Positions 37,065 through 49,124 of a DNA stretch of 64,000 nucleotides are shown piece after piece. Location: contig NZ_CABVGP010000001.1 of NCBI RefSeq assembly GCF_902497555.1, forward strand, positions 2,336,501 through 2,400,500, in the 5' to 3' direction. Below the pieces are notes generated by a model, which was given only the letters and a program-made list of their open reading frames with translations, ran no database searches and was not told the origin of the DNA. The DNA is from Amycolatopsis camponoti. Its GTDB lineage: Bacteria; Actinomycetota; Actinomycetes; Mycobacteriales; Pseudonocardiaceae. Each line of letters starts with the position of its first letter. The first letter of the stretch is position 1. The translations under genes were made by a program, and so were the position numbers.

Positions 37065-38024
37065 TCAGGCGGTGGCGAGTTCCTTAGGCGCCGCCGTCAG
37101 CGAGACGGCCGGGCCGCGGTCGCGGCTGCCCGTCCACAGCGTCGCCGTCGCGATGATCACCGCCATCGCGCCGAGGACGTGGAACGACACCATCGCCTCC
37201 GGCACGCCCAGCGCGTACTGCAGCGAGCCGAGCCCGCCCTGCGCGAGCGCGACCACCCACACCGCGATGTAGCGCTGCCACAGGCTCTTCGGCGCGCCGG
37301 CGCGCAGCAGCTGCAGGCCGAACACCGCGAGCAGGAGCATGTACAGCACGAGCAGTCCGCCGTGGACCTGGGCGAGGGTCTCCACCGAGACGGCCAGGCG
37401 GTGCGTGTTGATGTCGCCGCTGTGCGGGCCGGCGCCGGTCACCGTCGTGCCGGCGGCCAGCACCAGCCACATCACGACGGCCAGCGCGACCAGGACCGAG
37501 CGGCCGGGCACCAGTGGCCGGGCGGGTTCGTCGCCTTCGCGGAACGCCCGCAGCAGCAGGACCGCGAGCCAGACGAGGGGAGTGGTGGCGAGGAAGTGGA
37601 TCGCGACGGTCCACCACTCGAGCTTGGCAAGCACGGTCATCCCGCCGACGACGGCCTGCAGGACGACGCCGCCGGGCATCGTCCAGGCCAGCTTGACCAG
37701 GCGGGTGCGGCTCGGGTGGTCGATCTGCACGCGCCAGGCCGTGATGACGGCGACCGCGGCGACGGCGATGACGACGCCGGTCAGCATCCGGTTGCCGAAC
37801 TCGATCCACTGGTTGAGCGCGTGGATGCCGGGGTGGTCCACCGGGACCAGGCTGCCGGCGACGCACTGCGGCCAGGTCGGGCAGCCGAGGCCCGAGCCGG
37901 TGACGCGCACGATGGAGCCGGTGACGCCGATCAGCGCCTGCGCGAGGACCGCGGCGATCCCGACGGCCCGCTGCACGGTGGCGGAGGGATACGGCAGGCG
38001 GGCGACGAGGCTGGTGAACGGCAC
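37065..38024 (-). CDS. ctaA: Heme A synthase (COX15/CtaA)
   Basis: This enzyme oxidises the methyl group of heme O to give heme A for cytochrome aa3 oxidase. The 319-residue protein has eight predicted helices. It carries RVTGSGLGCPTWPQC (with the Cys pair), the His-bearing helix HALNQWIEFGNRMLT, the second heme-ligand pair region VAIHFLATTPLVW, and HRLAVSVETLAQVHGGLLVLYM. GTG 38024 coincides with the transcription start predicted from TACCAT. It complements ctaB in this window. Confidence 0.95.
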   Translation of the reverse strand: MPFTSLVARLPYPSATVQRAVGIAAVLAQALIGVTGSIVRVTGSGLGCPTWPQCVAGSLVPVDHPGIHALNQWIEFGNRMLTGVVIAVAAVAVITAWRVQIDHPSRTRLVKLAWTMPGGVVLQAVVGGMTVLAKLEWWTVAIHFLATTPLVWLAVLLLRAFREGDEPARPLVPGRSVLVALAVVMWLVLAAGTTVTGAGPHSGDINTHRLAVSVETLAQVHGGLLVLYMLLLAVFGLQLLRAGAPKSLWQRYIAVWVVALAQGGLGSLQYALGVPEAMVSFHVLGAMAVIIATATLWTGSRDRGPAVSLTAAPKELATA

Positions 38025-38036
38025 CCATCGATGGTA
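38024..38036 (-). promoter_or_regulatory. Leaderless promoter of ctaA
   Basis: On the minus strand TACCAT (38036-38031) lies at -12 to -7 from GTG 38024, so the mRNA should start at the GTG. Confidence 0.5.
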
Positions 38037-38107
38037 GAGCGCGCGGAAATACGGCTTTCGGCAGGTCCTGACGCCCTGAACGGCGTGCCGGGCGCAAGGG
38101 ACCTAGG

Positions 38108-38302
38108 TCACTCGGTTTTCTTGGCCTTCTTCTGGAACAAGCCCATCGACTGCGCGATGACCGCACCGAAGCCCAGCACGGCGAGGGGAACCGTCCTGAT
38201 CCAGAACGCTCCCGCGTCCACCTTCACCAAGAGGATGATCGAGCCGATCGCCACCACGAGCAGGAGCAGCATGATCAGGAAGACGCGGGTTTTCGAAACC
38301 AT
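38108..38302 (-). CDS. Small two-helix membrane protein (64 residues)
   Basis: This 64-residue protein has two hydrophobic helices (about 6-26 and 35-52), separated by a short loop with KVDAGAFWIRT, and a basic cytoplasmic tail ending KKAKKTE. GGGAG lies 10 bp before ATG 38302. No family is recognised. It sits between the ABC exporter and ctaA on the same strand, so it may be part of that transcript. Confidence 0.75.
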   Translation of the reverse strand: MVSKTRVFLIMLLLLVVAIGSIILLVKVDAGAFWIRTVPLAVLGFGAVIAQSMGLFQKKAKKTE

Positions 38303-38397
38303 GTGGAACTGCTCCCTGGGGGCCGGTTGCGGGTCCGGACGACCTTCCCAGGACGGCGCGCGGTCCGTGAGGTCACTTCTACCCGTCCCGATCGGAC

Positions 38398-39183
38398 TCA
38401 GGTGAGTTTCGTGGTGCGGGAAGCCAGCGCTCCCGCGAGCACTGCCCACACTGCCAGGACCAGCATGGGCCCGGGCGCGAAAGAACCGTCCACCAGAGCG
38501 GACCGCATCCCCTCCGCCAGGGCTCCCGACGGCAGCAGCTCCACCACCCGGGCCAGCCCCGAGGGCAGCGACGACGGCGCCAGCAGGATGCCGCCCGCCA
38601 GGAGGAGCACGAACCAGACGATGTTCGCCAGCGCCAGCACGGCTTCCGCGCGCAGCGCCCCACCCAGCAGCACGCCCAGCGCGCCGAAGGCCAGGGTGCC
38701 CAGCACCAGCAGCAACACCGCCGAAGCGAGTCCGGCCGGAGAAGGTGACCACCCCAGGAACGCCGCCACCACGCCGATGATCACCGACTGCAGGACGACG
38801 ACCACGAGCGCCGCCGCGAGGCGGCCGGCCACCAGCAGCCAGCGGGGCAACGCCGTCGCCGAAAGGCGCTTCAGCACTCCGTAACGCCGGTCGAAGCCCA
38901 GCGCGATCGCCTGGCCGGTGAACGCCGACGACATCACCGCCAGCGCCAGGATGCGCGGGGTGATCCAGTCCACTTTGGACGTCGAACCGACCGAAGACGC
39001 CGGCAGGATGTCCAGCAGTGACAACCCGATGAGCAGCGCCAGCGGGATCAGCAGCGTCAGCAGCACCTGCTCGCCGTGGCGCAGGGTCAGGCTCGCCTCG
39101 ACCTTCGCGTGGGTGCGCACCATCCGGCCCAGCGACCCCCGTCCGGGTGCCGGAACAAAAACACCGGGCTCGAACACGCTCAT
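38398..39183 (-). CDS. ABC transporter permease (ABC-2 type)
   Basis: This 261-residue protein has six predicted helices and an N-terminal cytoplasmic stretch ending LGRMVRTHAKVEASLTLRHG. The region ALAVMSSAFTGQAIALGFDRRYGVLKRL is characteristic of ABC-2 exporters. Its ATG overlaps the stop of the ATPase gene (ATGA). With the ATPase it forms an exporter of unknown substrate. The equivalent M. tuberculosis genes near mptB are annotated as an antibiotic-type transporter (from memory), but a link to mannosylated lipid export is only a guess. Confidence 0.92.
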   Translation of the reverse strand: MSVFEPGVFVPAPGRGSLGRMVRTHAKVEASLTLRHGEQVLLTLLIPLALLIGLSLLDILPASSVGSTSKVDWITPRILALAVMSSAFTGQAIALGFDRRYGVLKRLSATALPRWLLVAGRLAAALVVVVLQSVIIGVVAAFLGWSPSPAGLASAVLLLVLGTLAFGALGVLLGGALRAEAVLALANIVWFVLLLAGGILLAPSSLPSGLARVVELLPSGALAEGMRSALVDGSFAPGPMLVLAVWAVLAGALASRTTKLT

Positions 39184-40106
39184 GCCCGCAGCTCCCGTCC
39201 GGTCAGCTCCAGGAAGACCTCTTCGAGCGTCCGCTTGCCGACCTGCAGCTCCTCCGGCAGCACGCCCTGCTGCGCGCACCACGCCGTGACCGTCGACACG
39301 ACCTGCGGGTCGACCGAGCCCACCACGACGTACGTGCCCGGCGCCGACTCGCGCACCGCGTAACCCTCCGGCAGCGCCGCGGTCAGCAGCGCCGTGTCCA
39401 GCCGCGTGCGCGCCTTGAAGCGCAGGCCCGCGTTGCCGCTCTCGTCGACCGTCAGGGACTGCGGCGCGCCGGAGACCACGACCTTGCCGTGGTCCACGAT
39501 CACCACCGTGTCGGCCAGCGCCTCGGCCTCCTCCATCAGGTGCGTGGTCAGCAGCACCGAGACGCCGTCGCGGCGCAGCGCGCCCAGCAGGTCCCACACC
39601 AGCCGCCGGGCCTGCGGGTCCATGCCCGCGGTCGGCTCGTCGAGGAACACCAGCTCCGGCCGCCCGACCAGCGCGCACGCCAGCGAGAGCCGCTGCTGCT
39701 GCCCGCCGGACAGGCGCTTGAACGGCGTCCGCCGCGACGAGGCCAGGCCGAGGACCTCCAGCAGCCAGGCCGGGTCCAGCGGGGAGGCGGCGCAGGACGC
39801 CACCAGCCCGAGCATCTCGTCGGCGCGGACGCCGGGGTAGGCGCCGCCGCCCTGGGGCATGATGCCGACGCGGGGGCGCAGCGCGGCGGACTCGCGCACG
39901 GGGTCGAGGCCGAGCACGCGCACCGAACCCGCGTCAGGCTTCAGGAAGCCTTCGCAGATCTCGACGGTGGTGGTCTTGCCTGCTCCGTTCGGACCGAGCA
40001 GGGCGAGCAGGCTGCCGCGCTCCATCCTCAGGTCGAGACCGTCGACCGCGCGGGTGGAGCCGTAGCTTTTGACCAGCCCGGTGATCTCGACGGCGGGGGC
40101 ACTCAC
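39180..40106 (-). CDS. ABC transporter ATP-binding protein (ABC-2/DrrA type)
   Basis: This 308-residue ATPase has Walker A GPNGAGKT at 38-45, a Q-loop with GIMPQGGGAYPG, the signature LSGGQQQRLSLA, Walker B LVFLDEPTAGMDP and the H-loop LLTTHLMEEAE. After residue 225 comes a DrrA-like C-terminal domain. GTG 40106 lies 7 bp after the mptB stop on the same strand, so mptB, this gene and the permease are probably one operon. It powers the exporter encoded next. Confidence 0.95.
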   Translation of the reverse strand: MSAPAVEITGLVKSYGSTRAVDGLDLRMERGSLLALLGPNGAGKTTTVEICEGFLKPDAGSVRVLGLDPVRESAALRPRVGIMPQGGGAYPGVRADEMLGLVASCAASPLDPAWLLEVLGLASSRRTPFKRLSGGQQQRLSLACALVGRPELVFLDEPTAGMDPQARRLVWDLLGALRRDGVSVLLTTHLMEEAEALADTVVIVDHGKVVVSGAPQSLTVDESGNAGLRFKARTRLDTALLTAALPEGYAVRESAPGTYVVVGSVDPQVVSTVTAWCAQQGVLPEELQVGKRTLEEVFLELTGRELRA

Positions 40107-40112
40107 ATCGGG

Positions 40113-41771
40113 TCACGATACGGGCTCGGCCCGCGCGGGCACCCGCGGGGACGGCCTGGAGAGCAAGACGGGAGCGAGCCGCCGCACGATCAGCATCCCG
40201 CCGCCGCACACGACGATCGCCGCGACGTAGGCGAACGGCAGCACGTACGGGCGGCCGTCGAAGGTGCTGCCGGTGGGCGGCAGGAGGAACGGCAGGGCGG
40301 CGGACAGCACCGCCGCGGCCACCCGGAAGCGGGACGTCCCGGCCGCGGCCGCCAGGGGGATCACCGCCCACAGCACGTACCAGGGCTGCAGGTTGATCTG
40401 CAGGATCATCACCGCGCCGAGGGAGACGCCGAGGCCGATGATCGGCCGGTAGCGCCACTTGAAGCTGTCCCACAGGAACTTGAACGTGATGGCGACGGCC
40501 ACCAGGTAGCCGAGCGCGCCGAGGATCGGCACCAGGGCGTTGGTGTGGTTGCCGAGCCCGAGGGCGATGCCGAGGACGCCGGAGAGGTTGGCCAGCTCGG
40601 CGGTCGGGGAGATCCAGGAGCGGACCAGGCCGGGGGTGTCGAACGTCGCGCCGACCCAGCCGAAGCCGAGGCCGGTGCCGAAGCAGACGGCGACGAGCAC
40701 GACGCCGAACCACAGCGCCATCGGCGCGCCGGCGAAGAAGAGGTCCTTGAGGCGGCCGTGCCAGCGTCGCGCGACCATCACGGCGAAGAACGGCAACGCG
40801 AACAGGGCGGGCAGCTTCACCGCGACGCCCAGGGTGATGATCGCCACCCCGAGCCCGATGTAGAGCAGCTCGCCGTGCGCCAGTGGTGGCGGCGTGTCGC
40901 CCTTCACCCGGATCGGCAGCTTCCGGATGCCCACCTCGAGCCCGGCGAGCATGAGGCCGATGGCGAGCGCGTCGTTGTGGGCGCCGGCGACGAAGTGGAA
41001 GATCAGCAGCGGGTTCAGGGCGCCGAGCCACAGGGCCGTCGCGGGCTGGACGCCGAAGCGGCGCGCCAGCCGGGGGAGGGCCCAGACGATGAGGACCACG
41101 CCGGCCAGGGCGAGCACGCGCTGCAGGAGCACCCCGACGGCGATGCTGTTGCCCGCCAGCGGCGCGAGCCAGCCGCCGAGGCGCAGCACCAGGGGCCCGT
41201 ACGGCGCCGGCGTCTCGCGCCACATGTTCGACACGCCCGCGGTGAACGGGTCGGCGACGCCGAGGGCCTGCGCCGGACCCAGGACGTACGGGTCCATGCC
41301 GCGGTGCACGATCTCGCTCTGCGCGAGGTAGCTGTAGACGTCGCGGGAGAACAGCGGCGGGATGACCAGCAGCGGCAGCACCCACAGGGCGATCGTGCGC
41401 GCGAGCTGGCCCTGCGACGCGAGCCGGGCGCGGTCGGGCCGGGCGAACTTCCCGAGCATCAGCCAGCTGAGCACGAGGATGCCCATCCCGGAGATCGCGA
41501 TGGCCAGCGACACCGTCGGGATCCGGGTGAACAGCCGCAGCACCGGGATCTCCTGCACCGGGTTGATCACCGGGGCGGCGCCGGCGCCGAGGGAGCCGAG
41601 CGCGAGGAAGAGCGAACCGACCGTGCCGAACCGGCGCACGACGTTCAGCCCGCGCAGCTCCTCGGCTTCGAGGGGGAGGGGTTCGAGGGGCCGGACGGGC
41701 GAAAGCGTCACCGGATGCGTACTCTCCGTCGCGATCACCGCCGCCTGCTGGTCCTGCTCACCCACTGCCAC
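40113..41771 (-). CDS. mptB: Polyprenol-phosphomannose-dependent alpha-1,6-mannosyltransferase
   Basis: This 552-residue GT-C membrane enzyme has about 13 helices and an extracytoplasmic catalytic loop, FSRDVYSYLAQSEIVHRGMD, followed by PYVLGPAQALG, the acidic motif region typical of MptA/MptB. It elongates the alpha-1,6-mannan core of lipomannan-type glycolipids using polyprenyl-phosphate mannose. Position beside sufR matches mycobacterial mptB. GTG 41771 is chosen because TACCCT lies exactly at -12 to -7. Confidence 0.9.
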   Translation of the reverse strand: MAVGEQDQQAAVIATESTHPVTLSPVRPLEPLPLEAEELRGLNVVRRFGTVGSLFLALGSLGAGAAPVINPVQEIPVLRLFTRIPTVSLAIAISGMGILVLSWLMLGKFARPDRARLASQGQLARTIALWVLPLLVIPPLFSRDVYSYLAQSEIVHRGMDPYVLGPAQALGVADPFTAGVSNMWRETPAPYGPLVLRLGGWLAPLAGNSIAVGVLLQRVLALAGVVLIVWALPRLARRFGVQPATALWLGALNPLLIFHFVAGAHNDALAIGLMLAGLEVGIRKLPIRVKGDTPPPLAHGELLYIGLGVAIITLGVAVKLPALFALPFFAVMVARRWHGRLKDLFFAGAPMALWFGVVLVAVCFGTGLGFGWVGATFDTPGLVRSWISPTAELANLSGVLGIALGLGNHTNALVPILGALGYLVAVAITFKFLWDSFKWRYRPIIGLGVSLGAVMILQINLQPWYVLWAVIPLAAAAGTSRFRVAAAVLSAALPFLLPPTGSTFDGRPYVLPFAYVAAIVVCGGGMLIVRRLAPVLLSRPSPRVPARAEPVS

Positions 41772-41783
41772 GGGTGCAGGGTA
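41771..41783 (-). promoter_or_regulatory. Leaderless promoter of mptB
   Basis: On the minus strand TACCCT (41783-41778) precedes GTG 41771 by six bases, so the transcript should begin at the start codon. The sufR promoter diverges about 65 bp away. Confidence 0.5.
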
Positions 41784-41854
41784 TCGGGGCCGTCTTCGAG
41801 TGAGTCGGGTCACTGCCGGACACCCCGCCTTTGCCGACCGCCGGGAAATAAGAC

Positions 41855-41869
41855 ACACTTGTGTTGTGA
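41855..41869 (+). promoter_or_regulatory. SufR operator over the sufR start codon
   Basis: ACACT-TGTGT-TGTGA fits the ACACT-N5-TGTGA sequence reported for mycobacterial SufR binding. The right half covers the GTG start at 41866-41868. TAAGAC at 41849-41854 is the likely -10. Binding here would block the suf operon, giving autorepression when Fe-S clusters are sufficient. Confidence 0.7.
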
Positions 41870-42684
41870 AAAAGACGGAGGCGGGTGATCCGGCGGGCGG
41901 CGACATGCCCCGCGCCGTGGTCAACGCTGTCCCGTCGCAGGTCAGCGCCGAGGGCAAGACCCGCAACGAGGTCGCCCGGCTGCTCCTGGAACAGGGTCCC
42001 ATGACCGCCGTCGTGGTCGCCGAGCAGCTCGGGATCAGCCCCGCGGCCGTCCGGCGGCACCTGGACGCTCTTCTCGCGGACGGCGAAGCCGAGACGCGCG
42101 ACGCCCCCCGCCGCGGGCCCCGCGGCCGGGGTCGTCCGGCCAAGCTCTTCCTGCTGACCGAGCCCGGCCGCGCCCGGTTCGGGCACGCCTACGACGACCT
42201 CGCCGTCTCCGCCATCCGCTTCCTCGCCGAGCACGCGGGCGAAGACGCCGTACGCGCCTTCGCCGAGCAGCGCATCGAGAAGCTCGTCGGGCCGCACCGT
42301 TCCGCGATCACTGGATCGAGTGATCCGGCGACGCGCGCGGAGGCCCTGGCGACCGCCCTGACCAGGGAGGGCTACGCTGCGTCGACCCGTCAGGTAGGCG
42401 CGCCGGCACCCGGTCAGAACGTCGGCGCTCAGCTCTGCCAGCACCACTGTCCGGTCGCCCACGTGGCCGCGGAGTTCCCGCAGCTGTGCGAGGCCGAGAC
42501 GGAGGCGTTCGCCGAGCTGCTGGGCACCCACGTCCAGCGGCTGGCGACGATCGCACGCGGTGACTCCGCGTGCACCACCCACGTTCCCGTCACGACGGGG
42601 AACAACCCGGCCCATCCCGAGCCGGGAAGCACGGTGCCCTCTGGGCGCACAGCACGGATCCCGAATGGAGGGAAACCCGCATGA
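41866..42684 (+). CDS. sufR: Fe-S cluster-sensing repressor SufR
   Basis: This is an ArsR/DeoR-like winged-helix repressor that carries a 4Fe-4S cluster and controls the suf operon. The 272-residue protein has a helix-turn-helix, [20 protein letters not shown] then [18 protein letters not shown], and the wing [20 protein letters not shown]. Three conserved cluster-ligand Cys lie in the C-terminal part: C191, C195 and C208 ([19 protein letters not shown]). The C-terminal 40 residues are Pro/Thr-rich. Its stop overlaps sufB (ATGA). Confidence 0.95.
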   Translation: MKKTEAGDPAGGDMPRAVVNAVPSQVSAEGKTRNEVARLLLEQGPMTAVVVAEQLGISPAAVRRHLDALLADGEAETRDAPRRGPRGRGRPAKLFLLTEPGRARFGHAYDDLAVSAIRFLAEHAGEDAVRAFAEQRIEKLVGPHRSAITGSSDPATRAEALATALTREGYAASTRQVGAPAPGQNVGAQLCQHHCPVAHVAAEFPQLCEAETEAFAELLGTHVQRLATIARGDSACTTHVPVTTGNNPAHPEPGSTVPSGRTARIPNGGKPA

Positions 42685-44129
42685 CTGCCGCTGCCGAGCA
42701 GCGCACTCCCACCACCGCGCCACTGAGCCAGGAAGAGACCATCGAGTCCCTTGGCAAGTACGCGTTCGGCTGGGCCGACTCCGACGAAGCGGGCGCCAGC
42801 GCCCGTCGCGGGCTGAACGAAGATGTCGTCACCGACATCTCCGGGAAGAAGTCCGAGCCGGAGTGGATGCGCGAAGCGCGACTGAAGGCGCTCAAGCTCT
42901 TCGAGAAGAAGCCCATGCCCAACTGGGGTGCGGACCTCTCCGGGATCGACTTCGACAACATCAAGTACTTCGTCCGCTCCAGCGAGAAGCAGGCTGCGAG
43001 CTGGGAAGACCTGCCCGAAGACATCAAGAACACGTACGACAAGCTGGGCATCCCCGAGGCGGAGAAGCAGCGCCTCGTCGCCGGTGTCGCGGCGCAGTAC
43101 GAGTCCGAGGTCGTCTACCACTCGATCCGCGAGGACCTCGAGAAGCAGGGCGTGCTCTTCCTCGACACGGACACCGCGCTCAAGACGCACCCGGAGCTGT
43201 TCCAGGAGTACTTCGGCTCGGTCATCCCGGCCGGTGACAACAAGTTCTCCGCGCTGAACACCGCGGTGTGGTCCGGCGGCTCGTTCATCTACGTGCCCAA
43301 GGGCGTCAAGGTGGACATCCCGCTGCAGGCCTACTTCCGGATCAACACCGAGAACATGGGCCAGTTCGAGCGCACCCTGATCATCGTCGACGAAGACGCC
43401 TACGTGCACTACGTCGAGGGCTGCACGGCGCCGATCTACCAGTCCGACTCGCTGCACTCGGCGGTCGTGGAGATCATCGTCAAGAAGGGCGCCCGCTGCC
43501 GCTACACGACCATCCAGAACTGGTCGAACAACGTCTACAACCTGGTCACCAAGCGCGCCAAGTGCGAAGAGGGCGCGACCATGGAATGGATCGACGGCAA
43601 CATCGGTTCCAAGGTGACCATGAAGTACCCGTCGGTCTTCCTCATGGGCGAGCACGCCAAGGGTGAGGTCCTCTCGGTCGCGTTCGCGGGCGAGGGCCAG
43701 CACCAGGACGCGGGCGCCAAGATGGAGCACCTCGCGCCGTACACCTCCTCGACGATCGTGTCGAAGTCGGTGGCGCGCGGCGGCGGCCGCACCTCGTACC
43801 GCGGCCTGGTCCGCGTGGCGAAGCGCGCGCACCACTCGCGCTCCAGCGTCGTCTGCGACGCGCTGCTGGTGGACACGATCTCGCGCTCGGACACGTACCC
43901 GTACGTGGACATCCGCAACGACGAGGTGTCCATGGGCCACGAGGCCACGGTGTCGAAGGTCAGCGAAGAGCAGCTGTTCTACCTGATGTCGCGCGGTCTC
44001 GACGAGGCCGAGGCCATGGCGATGATCGTGCGCGGGTTCGTCGAGCCCATCGCGCGCGAGCTGCCGATGGAGTACGCGCTCGAGCTGAACCGCCTGATCG
44101 AGCTCCAGATGGAAGGGTCCGTCGGCTAG
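42681..44129 (+). CDS. sufB: Fe-S cluster assembly scaffold SufB
   Basis: This is the scaffold subunit of the SufBCD complex. The 482-residue protein has the conserved family blocks [54 protein letters not shown] and [16 protein letters not shown]. The C-terminal beta-helix includes [20 protein letters not shown], with the Cys and acidic residues used in cluster assembly. No intein interrupts it, unlike mycobacterial SufB. GGAGG precedes ATG 42681. Confidence 0.97.
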   Translation: MTAAAEQRTPTTAPLSQEETIESLGKYAFGWADSDEAGASARRGLNEDVVTDISGKKSEPEWMREARLKALKLFEKKPMPNWGADLSGIDFDNIKYFVRSSEKQAASWEDLPEDIKNTYDKLGIPEAEKQRLVAGVAAQYESEVVYHSIREDLEKQGVLFLDTDTALKTHPELFQEYFGSVIPAGDNKFSALNTAVWSGGSFIYVPKGVKVDIPLQAYFRINTENMGQFERTLIIVDEDAYVHYVEGCTAPIYQSDSLHSAVVEIIVKKGARCRYTTIQNWSNNVYNLVTKRAKCEEGATMEWIDGNIGSKVTMKYPSVFLMGEHAKGEVLSVAFAGEGQHQDAGAKMEHLAPYTSSTIVSKSVARGGGRTSYRGLVRVAKRAHHSRSSVVCDALLVDTISRSDTYPYVDIRNDEVSMGHEATVSKVSEEQLFYLMSRGLDEAEAMAMIVRGFVEPIARELPMEYALELNRLIELQMEGSVG

Positions 44130-44131
44130 TC

Positions 44132-45304
44132 ATGTCGGTTACCGAGAACAACGTTTCCGAAGCTCTTCGCGAGGGGGCCGTCATTCCGGCGGCCTCCCGC
44201 GCGGAGCGCTTCACCTCCTACGACGTCGAGGCCTTCGAGGTCCCGGGCGGCCGTGAGGAGAACTGGCGCTTCACGCCGATGAAGCGGCTGCGCGGCCTGC
44301 ACGACGGCAGTGCGCCCGCCACCGGCGAGATCACCCTCGAAGCCGACGCCGCGCCCGAGCTGACCATCGAGACCGTCGGCCGCGACGACTCGCGGCTGGG
44401 CCAGGCCGGCGTGCCGAGCGACCGGATCGCCGCCCAGGCGTACTCCTCGTTCACCAAGGCCACCGTCGTGACGGTGCCCAAGGAGACGAAGGCGTCCAAG
44501 CCGTCGGTGCTGCGCATCCACGGCCCCGGTGTGGACCAGGTCGCCTACGGGCACCTGCAGGTCCGCGCCGAGGCGTTCGCCGAAGCCGTCGTCGTCCTCG
44601 ACCACGTCGGCTCCGGCACCTACGCCGACAACGTCGAGTTCGTCATCGGCGACGGCGCCAAGGTCACCGTGGTCAGCGTCCAGGACTGGGCCGACGACGC
44701 GGTGCACGTCTCCGAGCAGCACCTGAAGCTGGGCCGCGACGCCGCGCTGCGGCACACCGTGATCACCCTGGGCGGTGACCTGGTCCGCGTCTCGCCGACG
44801 GCGACCTTCACCGACAAGGGCGGCGACGTCGACATGCTCGGCGTCTACTTCGCCGACGGCGGCCAGCACCAGGAGCACCGCCTCTTCGTCGACCACGCGG
44901 TGCCCAACTGCAAGTCGCGAGTGGGCTACAAGGGCGCGCTGCAGGGCGAGGGCGCGCACACGGTCTGGATCGGTGACGTGCTGATCCGCGCCGCGGCCGA
45001 GTCGACCGACACCTACGAGTTCAACCGCAACCTGGTGCTCACGCCCGGGGCGCGCGCGGACTCGGTGCCGAACCTCGAGATCGAGACCGGCGAGATCGAA
45101 GGCGCCGGCCACGCGAGCGCGACGGGAAGGTTCGACGACGAGCAGTTGTTCTACCTCCAGTCGCGCGGGATCGGCGAAGAGGCCGCGCGGCGACTGGTCG
45201 TGCGCGGGTTCTTCCACGAGATCCTGGTGAAGATCGACGTCCCCGAGGTGCGCGAGCGCCTCGAAGCCGCGATCGAGGCCGAGCTCGAAGCCGTTGGCGC
45301 CTGA
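44132..45304 (+). CDS. sufD: Fe-S cluster assembly protein SufD
   Basis: This 390-residue beta-helix paralogue of SufB forms a heterodimer with it on top of SufC. The N-terminus has [14 protein letters not shown] (the usual SufD opening), the middle carries [19 protein letters not shown], and the end has [20 protein letters not shown] and [23 protein letters not shown] 44132 lies 2 bp after the sufB stop. It is part of the contiguous sufRBDCSUT operon. Confidence 0.97.
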   Translation: MSVTENNVSEALREGAVIPAASRAERFTSYDVEAFEVPGGREENWRFTPMKRLRGLHDGSAPATGEITLEADAAPELTIETVGRDDSRLGQAGVPSDRIAAQAYSSFTKATVVTVPKETKASKPSVLRIHGPGVDQVAYGHLQVRAEAFAEAVVVLDHVGSGTYADNVEFVIGDGAKVTVVSVQDWADDAVHVSEQHLKLGRDAALRHTVITLGGDLVRVSPTATFTDKGGDVDMLGVYFADGGQHQEHRLFVDHAVPNCKSRVGYKGALQGEGAHTVWIGDVLIRAAAESTDTYEFNRNLVLTPGARADSVPNLEIETGEIEGAGHASATGRFDDEQLFYLQSRGIGEEAARRLVVRGFFHEILVKIDVPEVRERLEAAIEAELEAVGA

Positions 45305-45338
45305 CGCCGTCCACCACAGACTTCAGGAAAGAAAAGAC

Positions 45339-47920
<2,582 letters not shown>

Positions 47921-47924
<4 letters not shown>

Positions 47925-48322
47925 CCGAAGACACCGCCACCGACACCCGCGAGGGCCGGACCGCCGCCGACCTCGACGCCGAGACGACGGCCACGCAGGA
48001 CCTCGACCTCGCCAAGCTCGAGGACGTCGAGGAAGCCATGCGCGACGTCGTCGACCCCGAGCTCGGCATCAACGTCGTCGACCTGGGCCTGGTCTACGAC
48101 ATCCGCGTCGAGCAGGACAACACCGCCACCATCGACATGACGCTCACCTCGGCGGCCTGCCCGCTGACCGACGTCATCGAAGACCAGACGTCAGCGGCGC
48201 TGACGTCCGGCGGCCTCGTCAAGGACTTCCGGATCAACTGGGTCTGGATGCCGCCGTGGGGCCCGGAGAAGATCACCGAGGACGGCCGCGAGCAGCTGCG
48301 CGCCCTCGGCTTCACCGTCTGA
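47921..48322 (+). CDS. sufT: Metal-sulfur cluster assembly factor (DUF59/MIP18, SufT-type)
   Basis: This 133-residue protein has an acidic, disordered N-terminus of about 30 residues and a MIP18/DUF59 domain: AMRDVVDPELGINVVDLGLV, then MTLTSAACPLTDVIEDQ with the conserved Cys, and WVWMPPWGPEKITEDGREQL. Such proteins help maturation or delivery of Fe-S clusters. It is last in the suf operon; ATG 47921 overlaps the sufU stop. A terminator follows, and its 3' end overlaps the convergent DUF4184 gene by 11 bp. Confidence 0.95.
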
Positions 48323-49106
48323 CGGTCTTTTCATCGAGCGGGTCACCCTCCGGGGTGGCCCGCTTTGTGTATAACGAGCTATACCGCGCGTGCCAGGCCA
48401 GCGCGTAAGCGACGAGCGCGGCGAGAAACCCGCTTCCGGCGCCGGTGACCGCGAGGTAGGTCGCGTTGCCGACGACGCCGGCGCGGGTCATCGGGTCGTG
48501 GTGGGCCAGGAAGGGCAGCACCTCGGCCAGGCCGCCGATGACCGCACCGGCGGCCAGGAACGCGAGCACGGGCTTGCGGTGACGAGTGGCTCTCGGCGCG
48601 CGTCCGGTGGGCGCGGTGCGGTACCAGCGCACGAGCCACCAGCCGAGGATCCCGGCGCCCGCGACCGTGCTGACCAGCTGGATCAGCCGTCCGACGTCGA
48701 CTCCGGTGACGAGCGGGATCCGCAGGAACGGAAACCCGCCGCTTTCGTGGGTGAAAGCGTCCCAGCCGACGTGGGTGGCGGCGCCGACGACCAGCGACAG
48801 CGCGATCCAGCCCGGCCGCCGCCAGCTGAAGCGGCGGGGGAGCCGTTCGGCCAGGGGCCTCGGTGCCAGGGCCAGCAGAGGTTCCTTCAGGACGATCTGG
48901 AAGACCGCCAGCAGGACGAGCGCGAGCAGCGGGTCGAGCCAGAGGACGGAAGTCAGTTCGTGGGTCCTGGTCAGGCCGACGCCGGGCAGCCGCGGCACGA
49001 ACCAGAAGACGTCCGGGGCGACCGACCCGGCGACGAGCGCGGCCGGGACCAGCGGTCGTCTCGCCAGCGGGAGCACGGCGGCGGGATGACTCAGCGTGAA
49101 CGGCAC
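48312..49106 (-). CDS. DUF4184 family membrane protein
   Basis: This 264-residue protein has about seven membrane helices. The N-terminus, MPFTLSHPAAVLPLARRPLV followed by PAALVAGSVAPDVFWF, is the signature of DUF4184, and THVGWDAFTHESGGFP is the conserved His/Asp motif that may bind metal, as in YdjM/PAP2-like hydrolases. The function is unknown. GTG 49106 is close to a shared -10 element. The C-terminal codons run through the suf terminator hairpin. Confidence 0.9.
   Translation of the reverse strand: MPFTLSHPAAVLPLARRPLVPAALVAGSVAPDVFWFVPRLPGVGLTRTHELTSVLWLDPLLALVLLAVFQIVLKEPLLALAPRPLAERLPRRFSWRRPGWIALSLVVGAATHVGWDAFTHESGGFPFLRIPLVTGVDVGRLIQLVSTVAGAGILGWWLVRWYRTAPTGRAPRATRHRKPVLAFLAAGAVIGGLAEVLPFLAHHDPMTRAGVVGNATYLAVTGAGSGFLAALVAYALAWHARYSSLYTKRATPEGDPLDEKTVRR
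48338..48366 (+). terminator. Terminator of the suf operon
   Basis: GCGGGTCACCC pairs with GGGTGGCCCGC (one G-T wobble) around a 4-nt loop and is followed by TTTGT. It starts 15 bp after the sufT stop and lies inside the 3' coding end of the convergent DUF4184 gene. Confidence 0.85.
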
Positions 49107-49111
49107 GGGAG

Positions 49112-49118
49112 CTAGTAT
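49112..49118. promoter_or_regulatory. Shared bidirectional -10 element
   Basis: The two start codons are separated by only 18 bp (49107-49124). TAGTAT at 49113-49118 lies at -12 to -7 of the rightward GTG 49125. The same bases read on the minus strand as TACTAG (49117-49112), 5 bp before the leftward GTG 49106. Both genes would be leaderless from one symmetrical element. Confidence 0.6.
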
Positions 49119-49124
49119 CCCGGG

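Noticed and set aside
42681..44129. Intein in sufB, as in mycobacteria
   Set aside because: The 482-residue length and uninterrupted family blocks show no insertion.
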